NCBI GenBank assembly: GCA_017979445.1
Contig: CM030713.1
Span: forward strand, 24,039,163-24,103,162
DNA from: Akebia trifoliata
Lineage: Eukaryota > Streptophyta > Magnoliopsida > Ranunculales > Lardizabalaceae
DNA: 64,000 nt
Reading direction: 5' to 3'
The position numbers and the translations under genes were made by a program. The notes below the pieces were generated by a model. The model did no database searches and was not told the origin of the DNA. It saw only the letters and a program-made list of their open reading frames with translations. This document shows positions 45,939 to 58,920 of the stretch, piece after piece (position 1 is the first letter of the stretch; every line of letters starts with the position of its first letter).

Positions 45939-46500
45939 CCTCCCAACGATAGTAAATCTTAAATCACCCCGAAATAACAATAAGAATCAAGAATTAAGAA
46001 ACCTCTTCAACATCCACCACCGAAACAAAGACGAGACACAGATTTTCATTCCTTTAATTCATCTCTAGTGGGTAAAACTTTCTATAAAACATTGATTCCT
46101 TCCTTAATTAGCAGAAATTGATCAAAAAAGCTGTAATACACCGACAAATCCCGAATTTTGAGAGAAATAGCGACAAGATAGTTGATTTTCGATGTGAAAT
46201 CGAACTTCGAAGCATTGAAAAAAGATCAGATCGACAAACGTACATAATTTTCACGAGATTTCACCAGATCTACCTCGATCTAATTGGAAAATAGAGGAGA
46301 AGACAAAGAAAGAGGATTCCTGTCCTGCAAGCGATTCCTTATCTCTCGATCGAATCAAATTGAACCACAAACAAGTTCAAACTTCAGAGAGAGGTCCCGA
46401 ACAACTATCATCTTCGATCACCAAATAATACAATAAACAAATAGTAAATTTAGAGAAAGAGAAATGGAATGACAAATTGAGGATATTGCAGAAATTCTAG
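45939..46500 (-). promoter_or_regulatory. 5' UTR / promoter flank of the PTPMT gene
   Basis: This stretch upstream of ATG 45936-45938 is AT-rich with moderate-complexity text and no transposon signature. It probably holds the 5' leader, possibly with a leader intron. No TATA box or start site can be assigned with confidence. Confidence 0.35.
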
Positions 46501-47870
46501 TGAATTTACAATATTACCCCTTTGTAACTTTTACTTAGGGCATGAAATCCGTGGGACTTGGCCCGAAAATCGATTTTACAATTACAGCTTTGGAGCCTTG
46601 GACTAGATCCAAATAAAAACGGGTCGAAGATGATTTAATTTACTTTGGCTCAACCCGAATCTACCAATGATTTCTCCAAGCATGAGGATGCTTCTAATGA
46701 GAAGTGTAATTCAACCCAACTGTCCTGCCTGATGGGTTTGGGTTTGGGTTTGGATATGGTTTTAATATGCTTTGAGTCGAATTTGGATATGATTTTATAA
46801 GTCGAAATCTGATCCGGCCAATCCGAATAATCAGACCCAATAATCTCATGTTATTTTGATAATCTCGTGATAGACTATAGAATGATAAAATCAATAACTA
46901 AGAATCAATCATAAATATTAACGATTCAAATAACTATAAGTCATCAATTATACTTGAGTCTTTATATCTAAGCGAATGATTGTGCCACAATACATTTTAG
47001 GGGAATACATTAAACTTTTTGTATCGAGAAAATAATATATTCATGCATCTAATTGCATGTTCTCTCTATGGCCTTATGTAAGTATGATACGATCACATCA
47101 AACTCGAGACTAGAGAGAGTGATTGGATTTGAGCAAAATATTAATTTGGATTGAAATTATTAATTCTTATAAATTTTTTTTAAAAAAGTAGTTGAAAAAT
47201 GAAGGATCCCTAGGAGGTATGTAGTGATGTTAAGGAAATCTATATCTTTTCTTCCTTTTATCTTAGCCGTATAATTGATGTTGTGCATCAAATGTCATTT
47301 AAGATTACACAAATATAACAAATAAACCCATAATATATATTAGAAAATCAATATGGCATTCTTATTTCAATTTAATATAAATGACAGACCCTTGTCAGTT
47401 CTAGACTACTAAAAAAAACATTTTGATTAATATTACTTTTTTATATAGTAGATTCAGGGATTAAGCATACCCCCCAATCAGCGAACACACAAGAAATAAA
47501 TTACATCCTATAATTCTTCCTTCAACATCCTCTTGTGTAATACAGAGCAGATCATGAGGCATGATGTTAGGTTGGAACTCTACTACATCAACAAAACTAC
47601 AAAGTCCTGCAAGAAAGTTTGCAATCTGTTACATTCTCTGTAGGAAAAGGAGAAGCAACACCTCATAAACCCAACAACAAGCTCCCTAATTCCTGTGATT
47701 GATCTTCTGACATTTCACAGAATTATGGACTTACCTTCGATGCATGCTATAACAACATGAGAGTCTGTGCCACCCTAATGCTTGAGCAATTCAATTCCTT
47801 TGTTGTATTTTTTTCTTTTTTTTGCATGCATATCCATTCTTATGGCTTCAAGCTCGTGATAGAGCACAAT
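46501..47870. other. Gene-free region left of the nested cluster
   Basis: GGGTTTGGGTTTGG-type text at 46734-46760 resembles transposon subterminal repeats. No coding motif is seen on either strand. The copia target site CCTTT closes this stretch at 47871-47875. Confidence 0.4.
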
Positions 47871-47875
47871 CCTTT

Positions 47876-48520
47876 TGTTGTGTTCCATGTGTTGGTTCAA
47901 TCCCATGAGGAAGTTATATCTTTGGCTCATTCTCTTAAGCCCACCCATCTGTTAAATGAGTGGAATTCTCTAGAGATCGAAGATGTATGTTTCTATTTTG
48001 GGGTTCTCAAGACAAAGAAAATAGAAGAGGAAAATAAAAACAAGGTATTAGGTTTATCTTGGAGGCTTCTATTGTACTTAAGAGTAAGTTTGTGTGTGAG
48101 AAATCTTCATCTTAGTTCCACCACTTAGTATTTGATTCTTCTCCATCAATAGTGGAAGGTGCCTTATGGTGAGATTTGTTTGTTATTGAAGCATAAAAAA
48201 AAGTAACTCTAGTTTTTCTTCAATATCTTGTAATACCTCAAGCTTTGGATAAAAGCTTGAGAAGAAACTTCTGTACCATTATCTTTTGAGTAGTGAAGTT
48301 TATTCGGAATTGTCCATGATTTTTCCCTCTCATATTGAGATGGTTTTCCACGTAGAACCTTGGTGTCTTGTTGTTTGCTTTCTATATGTTTGATTAATTG
48401 TCTCTTAAACTTATTTGTTTGATTATTTGGTGGTTTAGCTTGAAAATTGTATTTTTTCCTAGTTGACTGGTTTTTCTTTGCTACATAAATAGTCGGGAAG
48501 GTTCTCATCATTCCCCAACA
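47876..48520 (+). repeat. 5' LTR of the nested copia element
   Basis: This 645-bp LTR is directly followed by a primer-binding site complementary to initiator tRNA-Met (two-base spacer, then TGGTATCAAAG). It aligns along its whole length with 61179-61836. Confidence 0.92.
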
Positions 48521-48818
48521 AGTGGTATCAAAGTCATGGTTGGATGGGATTGTGGTTTGTGTGTGATTGCATTGGAGAGTGAAACTAATAGGATGGTTAA
48601 TCTTAATGACCCAAATTAAATGATTTGGAAAGTCAACTTGGAAGACATTTTTTTTTTGGAAGGTTAACAAGGTTAAGGGAGACCCAACCAACTACAACCC
48701 AAGGAAGAGGAAACCTCTTTGATCAAGAGAAGTTAGAGGGCTAGAAATAAACCCACACTTAATTTCTAAACAACTCACAGTACTAATAAAGAGGCAAGAT
48801 AATCCGTCACCTTGTTGG

Positions 48819-49307
48819 TTACCCTAAAGACATGAATAACTGAAGCTTCCTGGAAGCACGGTAAAAGTTTTTAATCGACAAAATCAAATGGAAAACTCTC
48901 CACGGGGAAGTCCACATACCATTAACCATGTTAACAGCCAGCTTGGAGTCTGATTGAACAACAATTCTAGTGAAGCCCTTTGTCATCTTGAGCCCATGAA
49001 GGATGCCTTGCAATTCATGGAAAATGATCGAGTTCGGATCTTTACACCCAGCCACAACAGCAAGCATCTCCCCTTCGTGGTCCTTAATAACAGCCCCAAA
49101 CCCCCCTCTAGTAGCCGAATAAGACCTATCTGTGTTGAAAAATACACCCCAAGGTCTGATTTCAACCAAGATCAATAAAGATTTGTTTATGGGTAAATTC
49201 AGCCTGAATCCCCCATGCATACATGAATGACCTGTTATAAACAGAGTCTTCGATCCCATCAGCGATGCCTTCAAAGTTAATCCAAATGTCTTCCACAATC
49301 TTCCCAA
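48819..49307 (-). pseudogene. LINE RNase H domain, longest surviving frame
   Basis: A 162-residue open frame shows the plant LINE RNase H pattern: GGFGAVIKDHEGEMLAVVAG, then FHELQGILHGL and VVQSDSKLAVNMVN. The upstream first-strand region is frame-shifted (49383-49162), so this is a fragment of the LINE polyprotein and not a gene of its own. Confidence 0.8.
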
Positions 49308-49976
49308 AAACTTTCTCCGGGATATTGAATTTACTTTGGTAAATTGTTACATCTCTCCCTCCACAAATGATAGATGAAAGCACATAATGCCACCTGTTTC
49401 ACTCTTTGGGTAGGAGAAGATCCCTTAAAACTGATCGCTGCTCATTCAACCTCACTAGCCCAATCTCCAATCATTCTCTTGATAAGGCTTTATTCAAAAA
49501 ATGTGTACAAATCCATCTCGCGAAGGGATAACCACTAAAGAGATGGTTTGTGTCCTCTTCTTGAAGTCTATACAACCTGCGAGAAAATTCAATGTTGATA
49601 CCCCATTCATTTAGCTTTTTCAAAGTCTTAAGTCTACTTCTAAGAATCAAGCAAGAAATGAAACTATGATTAGGGATGTAGCTCTTATTCCAAATGAAGT
49701 GTGCCCAAGAAGGATATCTCACGTGATTCAAAGGAGTTTTCACTGTTGACCTTACTATTAATAATCTATTATTATTGCATTTCCAAACCACGTGATCAAA
49801 TTCACCGTTGTGGATCGAAACTTGATCAATATGAATGGAGATGTCATGCATATGACCTACTCTCCTAGTAGCGATACTCCAAGATCCATCCTTGATAATA
49901 GTAGAAACTCTGGTATTCAGACCAACCCTTTAGTCACGAGCGAGCTCATCAAAGAATTTTGAATTCAAAATGCTTA

Positions 49977-52007
49977 GGCCCCGTTTGATTCAGCTGCCTG
50001 AATCTGCTGTCAGCTTCTGCTGTCAGAAGCTGAAACACTGAAAAGCTTGTTTGATAGAGCTTTTATAAAAGTGTTGTGTTGTTGACCAGAATCTGGTTAT
50101 TATTGTTTGATACAACTTCTAGAATCTGCTGTATTAGGATAAAATGACCAGAATACCCTTAAGGTTGATAATGCACCTAGAATGCATAAAATATTATTAG
50201 AAACCCTTATAAATATATAATTACATTAAATATATATAAATAAGATAATTTTATATTAAAAATTTATAAAAATAATATTTTAATTTTTAAAAAAATTTAT
50301 AATTCTTTAAAAAATTATAAAAATTTATAATTCTATAGAAATTCCGACAGCATCTCCTCTTAAAAAAGGACATATGAAATTTTCCTGATAAACAAAATAC
50401 CTGCATACAAAGCAATCCAACATCCACATTACAAGGTTTTGAACCCAAAAAAAAAAAATTCTCATTCAACTACAAAATATAATGAGTACATCCCAATTTA
50501 TAAACTTATCCATTCCTCCAAAATAAAATTTAAAACTTCTACAAAAATTAATCCACGTGCCTGACTTATTAATAACACCTAATTAAACTAAAAGAAAGTC
50601 CTAATTAAACCCTAATTATGCATATTCTAGGCCCACTGATCAAACTTAGGCTTGAGACCATTGCACAACTATAAGGGTCTTGGGTTTGGATTGAAACCAA
50701 ATCCAAATTTTACTCCATCAAATAAAATTCCAAGACAAATTTAACAAAATCTTCACTACGAACAAAATTATTTCCAAACAAAGAACCTGATTGATATATT
50801 TATCTTTATTTTTAACAAAGCAACTACAACTACAACAACATTGTGTTAGAACAATTGTGACTTAAAACATCAAACCACCAAGAATTTAGAATATCCGATA
50901 ATATTCGATTCAATTCAAACTACATTAGGATTTTGATTTTATTTTTCCCAATTTGAATTTGAAATCCAACGGATGTTACAAACTACATCGAATGTTATCG
51001 GGTATTCGATTAGATTATAGAATATCCAATAATATTCGATTATCAAATACCCAATAATATTCGATCCAATTTATTAAAAAAAATTTAAATTTATAAATTA
51101 GATTATTGAATACACAATAACATTCGATTCGATTTATAAATTTTATAAAATTATAAATTAAATTATCGAATACCCGATTACATTTGATTCGATTTCTAAA
51201 AAAAATTCCAAATTCTGTTAAAAAATGTAAGAAATTCTAAACAAAATTCTGAAGCATCAAACAATCAATCTACAAGAACTCCACAACCCACAGATTCTAT
51301 ATAACAAAAAAAAAAAAATAATAATGGAACTCAAAAACCATCACAGATCTAGAAGGGGTAAAAATTCGAAGATCAAAGCGAATGTTCGAAGATCTTCGAA
51401 CATTAAAGCTCAAAAACCTTCAAATATTTGGATAAAAATCATACCTTCATCAACGATCTAGAGCGAATGTTCGACAACAAAAAGCTGGTTCGCCTTACCG
51501 TCGAACAGAAATCGTAACGGCTACTGTTGAAGGGTTGCCTGAGTTTTTCGTCGATTGAGTGTTTGCCGTCGATAGCATGTTTGTCGTCAGAGCTACCAAC
51601 GAAATCATCAACGTTTATCGTCGATTGGGTGTTTATCGTCGATCAGAAATCGTAACTGGTTGTCGTCGTCGATCGGAGCTACCAATGAAACATTAATGGC
51701 TGCTGTGAGGGTTAGGGTGTGTGAGCTCTGTCGAGAAGAAATGGGTTAAAAATCGATGAGGATATGAGTTGTAAATTGATTGAAAAATGAGGGACATTTC
51801 GATAATTTCACATGAATCGTTTTTCAGTAATAAAATCTCCCGCAAACACAGTTGGGAAAAGCGACTCATCTCAGCTTTTATTATTTGCGTTTTAAAACGC
51901 AAAATTGCGACGCAGTTTCTTGTAACAAACGGTAATTTACACCTCAAACGCAGATTCATACTCAAACGCAGTAGAATCCGCGTTTTGAAGCGGTAACAAA
52001 CACCACC
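49977..52007. mobile_element. PIF/Harbinger-type element nested in the LINE
   Basis: Ends are GGCCCCGTTTGATTC on the left and GGTGGTGTTTGTTACC reversed on the right, flanked by TTA (49974-49976, 52008-52010). The LINE zinc-binding coding text continues in frame across one TTA (LWDDSWHPL before, NSKFFDELA after), which fixes the ends exactly. The interior is AT-rich with TCGAATATTCG-like repeats (50880-51190) and TCGTCGAT-rich text (51480-51680). No transposase is visible, so it is non-autonomous at 2031 bp. Confidence 0.85.
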
Positions 52008-55000
52008 TTAATGGGTGCCAAGAATCATCCCACAATGAAGTGGATCTGCTATTACCAATCAAGTTAGCTATGCTAGTAAAAGCTAACTCCCTATCTTTCA
52101 AGATCTTCCTCCAACTCCAGGATGCCTCTGTTGGAATCTTAATCAACCAGAATTTTTTTTTTTAAGGAGGTGTTGCTTGACCCACCTGTTCCAAAAGGAG
52201 TCCTTATTTGAAGCAATCTTCCATGCTTATCTAGTGATTAGAGCAGAGTTCCAAGAAAAGATACTGACCATGCCCAACCCACCTTCTTGAAGGATCTACA
52301 AACCTCTTTCCAGCTAACAACACTGTTACTCCTTTGGTTGTTAGGCATTGACCAAAGAAATCTAGCGCACATCTTTTCTAGCTCCTTGACACCCTTAGAG
52401 GGAAGAACAAAACAATTGCACCAATAAATTTTGATGCTTAGTAGGACAAACTTAATAAGCTCTAACCTTCCCACATAGGATAGAAACCTCCCATTCCAAA
52501 GGTTAATTCTCTCAACCATTTTTTAAACCAATGTAGTGCAGTCTCTAGAAGAGAATCTTGAGGAAATAAGAGGAAAACCCAAGCATTTGACTAGTAGATT
52601 GCCCTTCCTAACTCCAAGAGTAAAGAAAAAAGGCTTTTTCCAACCCTTTATCATTTCTAGTAAAAAAGATGGCACTTTTATCCCAGTTAACCTCTATGCT
52701 AGTGAGATCTCTAAATTCCTCAAGAATAGCCTGGATAGCAGAGGCATTCTTACGAATCCTTTTAGAGAAGATTAGTAGATCATTAACAAAACAGAGGTGG
52801 GAAATACCCAGATTTTTGTACCTTGGGTGATACTCTAACTTTCCACACTTAACTTATTCCTAAATAACAAATTCAAAGCTTCCATGATCATAACAAAAAG
52901 GTAGGGGGACAAGGGGTCCTCTTGTCTTAGTCCCCTCTTCCTTTCAAACCAACCCACGAAATAGCCATTTAGGGATATTGTGTAGGAGACACTCGAAATA
53001 CACTTCAGAATCCAATCAACAAATTTCTGGGGGAACTTGAAAGCATGTAAAGAAGATTTGATGGTTCTTCATTCTATTATGTCATAGGCTTTTCTCAGGT
53101 TTACTTTAACTACTCCTCAAGGCATGGTGTCATTTCTATTATAATTTTTGACTGATTCATGAGCCAAGAGAATGTTGTATGCAATGCTTCAACCTTTGTT
53201 GAATGTTAACTGATTCAAGCCCACTAGCTTATAAGTCACCTGTTTCAGTTTGTTAGTAAGGACTTTAGAAATAATCTTATAAATCACATTACAAGAAAAA
53301 ATAGGTTTGAAGTCGGAAAACTTAGATAGCATGTCCACTTTGGGAATTAAGGATATAATCGTGGCATTAGATTCCTTAAGAAGGTTGCCACTACTGAAGA
53401 AACTTGACAGCCTTAAGCAGATTGATTTTTATGATGTCCCAAGCCTTATGAAAGAAACATGCATTAAAGTCATCCGGACCAGGGGCCTTGAAGGGATCCA
53501 TGCTAAAAAGAGCACTATGAATTTTATCGTCACGAATTTCAGCATCCAGCAAGTCTTGATCCATCTTATCAAAATGATTAGCAAATCTGATATTAACACA
53601 TTTATTATGAGACCTAGACTGATTGGAAGTCCCTATAAAATTTTTGAAATGTCTTATTATTTTTTCTTCCACATATTTGCCTTATGTAAGTAACCTGCCA
53701 TCCCTATCCACAATATTAGTGATTTTGTTCCTAGATTTTCTGACTTTGATCGAATGATGGAAGAAGACACTATTTCTGTCTCTTAGCTTTAACCACTTGA
53801 TTCTGGACTTCTATTGGAGTTCAGACTCTAGGATCCTCAAGGAATTAGCATAGGTTGTGGACAATCTTCTCTCCTCAAAAGCATGGCCAGAAAAAAGAAG
53901 ATTGGCTTGCACAAATACCTGAACCAATACAAACATACTTTTAGCTTTTCTGTGGTTAATGTTTTGGCTGCACTCTTTTCTTTACTCCAGAATTTCAGAC
54001 TATCTTTGACGGCCTTGAACTTCATGGTAAACCTAAACAAAGGGTGGCCACGAGCCCTGAGGCTCCAAGCCTCCCTAGCAATATCAAGGAACTCCCTGTC
54101 TTCAGTCCAAAAATTTTAAATATGAATGATTTTTTACTCAAAGAGAGTGAGAATTCAAAGTCATAAGGCAAGAGCTATGATCTGATAACCCACTGGGAAG
54201 GAAAAACCATCAGCCTCATTAAACACAACCCATTTTGAATTGACAAAGATTATATCCAACTTGCACCAAATTCTCCCTGAAACCTATTTGTCGTTCAAAG
54301 TAAACTTAGTTCCAAACGATTTGAGATCTATCAAGCAGCTAGATTCCAAACACTCAGAAAATTCTTTAATAATAGTAAGGTTGACTATCATTCTCTCACC
54401 TTCTCAGACTGGCTTTTAACACAATTGAAGTCCCTTGCCATCACCCATGATATTCTCATCACTTGAGTTGTTTCATTTAAGTCCTCCCACAGACTTCTTC
54501 TACCCGTTCTATCGTTGTTTCCATAAATCACAGTTAAAATAAAGTCTTTACCAATCTTGGTATTAACCAACTCATAAATTTTCTGGTCTGATTTACTAAC
54601 CAAGAGGATGTTTCATTTTCATAGGGTCCCAACAGAATCATATCCTACCATTAATGCTTTTGTCATAGTGTAAATCCTCTTCATGATCCCATCAGCATTC
54701 TAACTTCTAACCCAAGTCTCTATTAAGCCAAGCAAAGCTAATTTATTCACCTTGATAAGGTCTCTGACCTCTCTGTGTTTAGTAGGGTCATTCAAACCCC
54801 TTATGTTCCAAGTGGCAAAAATCATTGGGAGTTTGACAAAGAGCTTACCCCCATGTTGTTGCCTCAAGATGGGGCGTAACATTCTGTAGTTTCCTGAGCC
54901 TGACTTCAGAGATTACTTGAAGATCTTGGTTGTGGTCATTTGCATTTGCATTAGGAGGCCTGACGATTGACCCCACTTCAAATGTTATCTCAACAGTTCT

Positions 55001-55129
55001 AGTAGGAGCCTTTTTATCTCTAATCTTCACAGGGTTAGAATTTGCAACTCTTTCCCACTCATGTGACCAAGCCACTTGTGTATAACGTGGGGATTAGAGA
55101 TAAAAAGGTTCATATGCAAACTTCTGATG

Positions 55130-55660
55130 AAAGACATTTGTTTTTGTCAGGATTTGTATGAACCAATTGAAAATGATGAAGCCAAGCCAAATAAGATGTT
55201 CGAAGGAAAATGAAAGAAATTTAATAGAAATATTATTAAGCATATTAGACAACGATTTGATGACAGTCCTGGTAATAGCCTCCCACATTATGCACATGTA
55301 GCTTGGTCACATGAGTGAAAAAAATTATTAATTTTAACAAAAAAAAACTCATTTCATGCACCACCATGAAGCTCTTGCGATTATTGTTCAGAAAGAAAAC
55401 ATAATGTGTTGGATTTAGTTTATTCTGATGTACGTGGTCCTATTGAGATTGAATCTATTGATGGTAATCGTTGCTTTGCATATTTATAAATAATGCATTT
55501 AGAAAGGTTTGGGTTTACTTTCTAAAATTCAAAGATCAAATGTTTCGGTTCTTTCAACACTTCCATGTGAAAATAAAAAGAGAAATAGGTAAACCTTTGA
55601 AGTGTCTTCGTACTGACAATGGGAATGAGAAGGTTATTATGCATAACGTGGCATAAGACA
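55130..55660 (+). pseudogene. Copia gag-to-integrase remnant, left of the solo LTR
   Basis: Gag text (DLYEPIENDEAKP at about 55153) is followed, after a loss of the middle of gag and protease, by integrase (LDLVYSDVRGPIEIESIDGN at about 55413-55475; KCLRTDNGNE at about 55600). Frameshifts and stops intervene. The text breaks off at 55660 and continues at 58921. Confidence 0.8.
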
Positions 55661-55665
55661 TATGA

Positions 55666-58600
55666 TGTCACGTCCCAAATTTCAAAATCCATGATCCAAC
55701 CCGTGACCACCATTTGAACCACGATCCATAATTTAAGGGTAATTTAGGAGTAATCCACTTACACACATCGACAAAAAAAATGTTTTAACCCTAACTAAAA
55801 ACGTCATCTTAATTTATTTCTTGAAAACATTACATAAGATAGACCAACACACCTTCAAACAAAAATTCATGATTTGTTCAATTTTTATCGAAATTTAATG
55901 CAACACCCCATTTTAGAAAGATGATCGAAATATTCACAATATAAAAATATTAAATCAAAGAAAATATTTATTTTTCTGGTATGAAAATACCAAACAAAGT
56001 TGTTATAATATGATACAAATTAGGATTTAACAACTCATAGTGTGATTTCTAAAATTTACACACACTTTAGTTTTTATCGGAAGGTAGAGATCTTAAACTC
56101 TATAGAAACTATTGAAATGTGAAACCCAAGAAAAATTAGAAAAGTATTTTAAAATCATAGCTTGGTATGTGAAATACTTTTACAAAAACAGAAGTACAAA
56201 ATGGTTTCTTGTAGTCCTATTTAGTAGGTTGGATGGTAAAATCTGAAATAAATTTTCTATCATTAACATGATATGAGAACAAAGTTGCATCAAAGTTAAC
56301 TTCCAAAACTTAATCCTAAAAAATTTTAGAACCAAAATTGAAGTCTAAGCAAGAAGTGCGATGCTATAAAGTAAGTTTTGTTTTATTTTCATTTATATTG
56401 TTTATTAATAGCAACAACAAAAATGACTTGTTATCAAACATAATATTTTTTTTAAATCTAGAAAAATATAAAAATATGCGCATACAAATTATAGAATTTT
56501 TCCAAATGATTTCACATTATTTTGACAATAAATGAAAGTTTTATAATTTTTCTCGTAAAACATGTTAAAAAGAATCAACAATATTACAAATCTTCTTTTT
56601 TAAGTCAATTAATAACCAAAATCCTTAAAATGAGAATCCAAAATATTTATTCATCAAATTGGTTTAAAACAAGCTCCAATAAACATAAGATAACTTTAAC
56701 AATTCTTTCCAAAATCCCATATACCCTTAATGATGAAAGTAAATCAACTTAAATAATAAAATATATCAAATCTCGTATAACGATCTCAACGCCCCTAATG
56801 TGTTTTCATCAAAATTTGAAATTTTTTACATAAAATGTAAATGAGCGACGAAGCCCAATAGGAGTAACATAACACCCCTCCACATAGTTTAAAAATAATG
56901 GAAAATAATATATCGAGTTACACATAGTATAATGACAATAAAATAATACAAAATAGTTATTTCAACACTTCATAAATAACAAAATCACAAAATATTCTTA
57001 TCACCCATTTTTCATCATTTTATCTTTGGTTTGACTAAATCGTCATATTCAATTCAGTTATTTTATCTTCGATCTAGCGAAATCGCAAATTACCCTATTC
57101 CAAGGCCTTCTTCGAGGGCTTATGGGACTTGCACCTAAAGGCCTGCGCCCTACTTGCTTTTAGGGGTGCAACTTAATTCGGTTCAAACCAAGAACCGAAC
57201 CAATCCGTGAATTTGGATTGAATTGGTTTGGTTTTAGTTAAATGTGGTTCGATTTCGGATTAAAGAAAACAAGAACCGATGAGTTAGTTCGATTTTCGGT
57301 TCAGGGTTGATAAATAACCGAACCAACCCGAAAATCGATACTATATATAAAAACAAAAATGTAAATTTTTTTAAAAATAAAACCCTCTTCGTCTCTCTCG
57401 TCTCTACAACTGTGGCTACGACTACAACCTGCGCTGCCACCGGCTACAACCGTCTCTCTCTCTCTCTCTCTTTCTCTGCGTCTGCGACTTGCAACCTACA
57501 ACCTGCAACTGCCATCTGCACATCTCTCTCTCTCGCTGCAGCTACGACCTCCGATTTGGAACCTGCGGCCAGTGATATACGATCTGCAACAGGTTTGAGT
57601 TTGGGTTTTTTTCTCTTTTTATTTTTATTTTTATTTTTTATTCCTTCTTTATATTGTGCCGATCTTTAGTAATTATAGGGTTTGAAATTCAAACTTTAAA
57701 TCGAAGAACTGGGGATCAATTTTGTGTAGAATTCGAATGTTCTCTCTCTTTTGACAATCCATCGAATCGTACCAACCAAACCGAATTAAGGTCGGTTTGG
57801 GTTGGTTCGGTTCTAGACCAATTCGGTTCGGTTTTGGTTCTCATATAATAGAACCGATCTGGTCGGTTCGGTTCTGACTTTGCTCTAAATCGAACCAAGT
57901 TGCACCCCTACTTGTTTTACATCATCATTTGTTCTCATAAACAAATAATGTATTATTTCTTATACAACTCAAAAATCATGTAGACCATTCATTATTGTCA
58001 AAGCATCACCAAAGTCATACTAACATTTGTGCATACAATATCATTATATTTTATAATTATCATCATTGTTTTGTAACAAATATTTTTCTTTAATAACAAG
58101 ATATATACATGTATAGTTTACTTCCTTTATATCATTATTAAACTACATTAAGGGGGTCAAATTCTATCTTGATCGAATTCTCGATTCTCTCCAATTGAGT
58201 CACGCATTTTTCACACCACCTTAACCTCTTGGTCTTCTTCTTCAATTTAGTTTAAAAGAAAAAAAAAATACACAAAAGTTAAGTTAATATAGTGACGGAA
58301 CTAAAATAAAATAGAAAAGATAAATAGGAAAAGAAAAGAAAAAGTGAAGGAGATTACTTTATGGGAATCTCCACATCACCTACGTCCCTTTTTTCCTCTT
58401 CCCATCTTTCTCTTTTTCTACTAAATTGATGATTGGTCAAAATTTGTAAACCCAAGCATTTTCTCTTTCTTTTATTGATTTATCAAAAGAAGCTTTCTAA
58501 ACTAGACTAAAAAGATAAGGGAACATTTTTTTCAAATTTTCAAAGACAAGAATTCTTCTTTTTTAAGGGTAGAATCTCCATAATAAAGGAAAGCAAAAAT

Positions 58601-58915
58601 GTGGGGAAAATATATTCGAATAAGGGATATATTTTCCATTTCAAAATGGTTGGTACATACCATACACATACACACTCTCTCTCTTTCTCCAGATTTTTCT
58701 TTTAATTTTTACCCTAAATGTCCCTCTTTAATCTTGCCTTCTAAAAGAATGATATTTACACCCATTTACCCCTAGCAAAAATATTCTACTAGATTCTTTA
58801 GAATATCCCTTACTATAAGCCTAAAAACATGGATTAAGCCAAGAATGTGAGTATAAACCAATAAAATAAATATCTACTAGTAAAGTAAAGAAAAAAAATA
58901 TTTTGAGTTTCTACA
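55666..58915 (-). mobile_element. Long solo LTR inserted in copia integrase, minus orientation
   Basis: The plus strand runs from TGTCACGTCCCAAATTTC to TTTGAGTTTCTACA. Read reversed it is TGTAGAAACTC...GAAATTTGGGACGTGACA, an ending like that of the solo LTR at 22240-24791 (GGGGCGTGACA). The duplicate TATGA lies at 55661-55665 and 58916-58920. Copia integrase reads on from one side to the other. Without the nested hAT element it is about 2.49 kb, close to the 2.55 kb of the other solo LTR, so the two may belong to related families. Confidence 0.82.
57161..57910. mobile_element. hAT-type element with GAACCGAACC arms
   Basis: The 750-bp element has TAGGGGTGCAACTT on the left and the exact inverse AAGTTGCACCCCTA on the right. 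The duplicates CTTGCTTT (57153-57160) and CTTGTTTT (57911-57918) differ by one base. Both arms are packed with CGGTTCGGTT / GAACCGAACC words. The centre has CTCTCTCT and AACCTGCAACC-type repeats. The TIR matches the common TAGGGGTG hAT end. The open frames at 57234-57898 are composition artefacts; no transposase is seen. Confidence 0.87.
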
Positions 58916-58920
58916 TATGA

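Larger units (their letters stand above)
48651..55128 (-). mobile_element. Near full-length LINE inserted in copia gag
   Basis: On the minus strand, an ORF1 C-terminal remnant comes first (about 55075-54845). AP-endonuclease follows (TWNIRGLNDPTKHREV at about 54815-54765, and ARDFNCV near 54430). Reverse transcriptase starts with KAPGPDDFNACFFHKAWDII (about 53500-53430), with its catalytic core mutated to FVND (about 52770-52781). A zinc-binding region (52146 to 49500, split) and RNase H (49307-48819) follow, then a conserved 3' end and a short A-tail (T-run at 48651-48657). The host duplicate is about GAAGACATTT (48641-48650 and 55130-55139). The copia gag frame continues across the join. 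It contains a PIF/Harbinger element at 49977-52007. Stops break all domains. Confidence 0.87.

Noticed and set aside
47757..48128. 123-residue frame spanning the copia left boundary
   Set aside because: It crosses the insertion site into the LTR at 47876, so it cannot be an original gene; no motif is seen.
48209..48691. 160-residue minus-strand frame
   Set aside because: It is a chance frame reading antisense through the copia LTR and gag start into the LINE 3' end.
57307..57669. 120-residue frame rich in Ala, Thr and Ser
   Set aside because: It falls in the low-complexity centre of the hAT element; its composition follows CT and AACCTGCAAC repeats.
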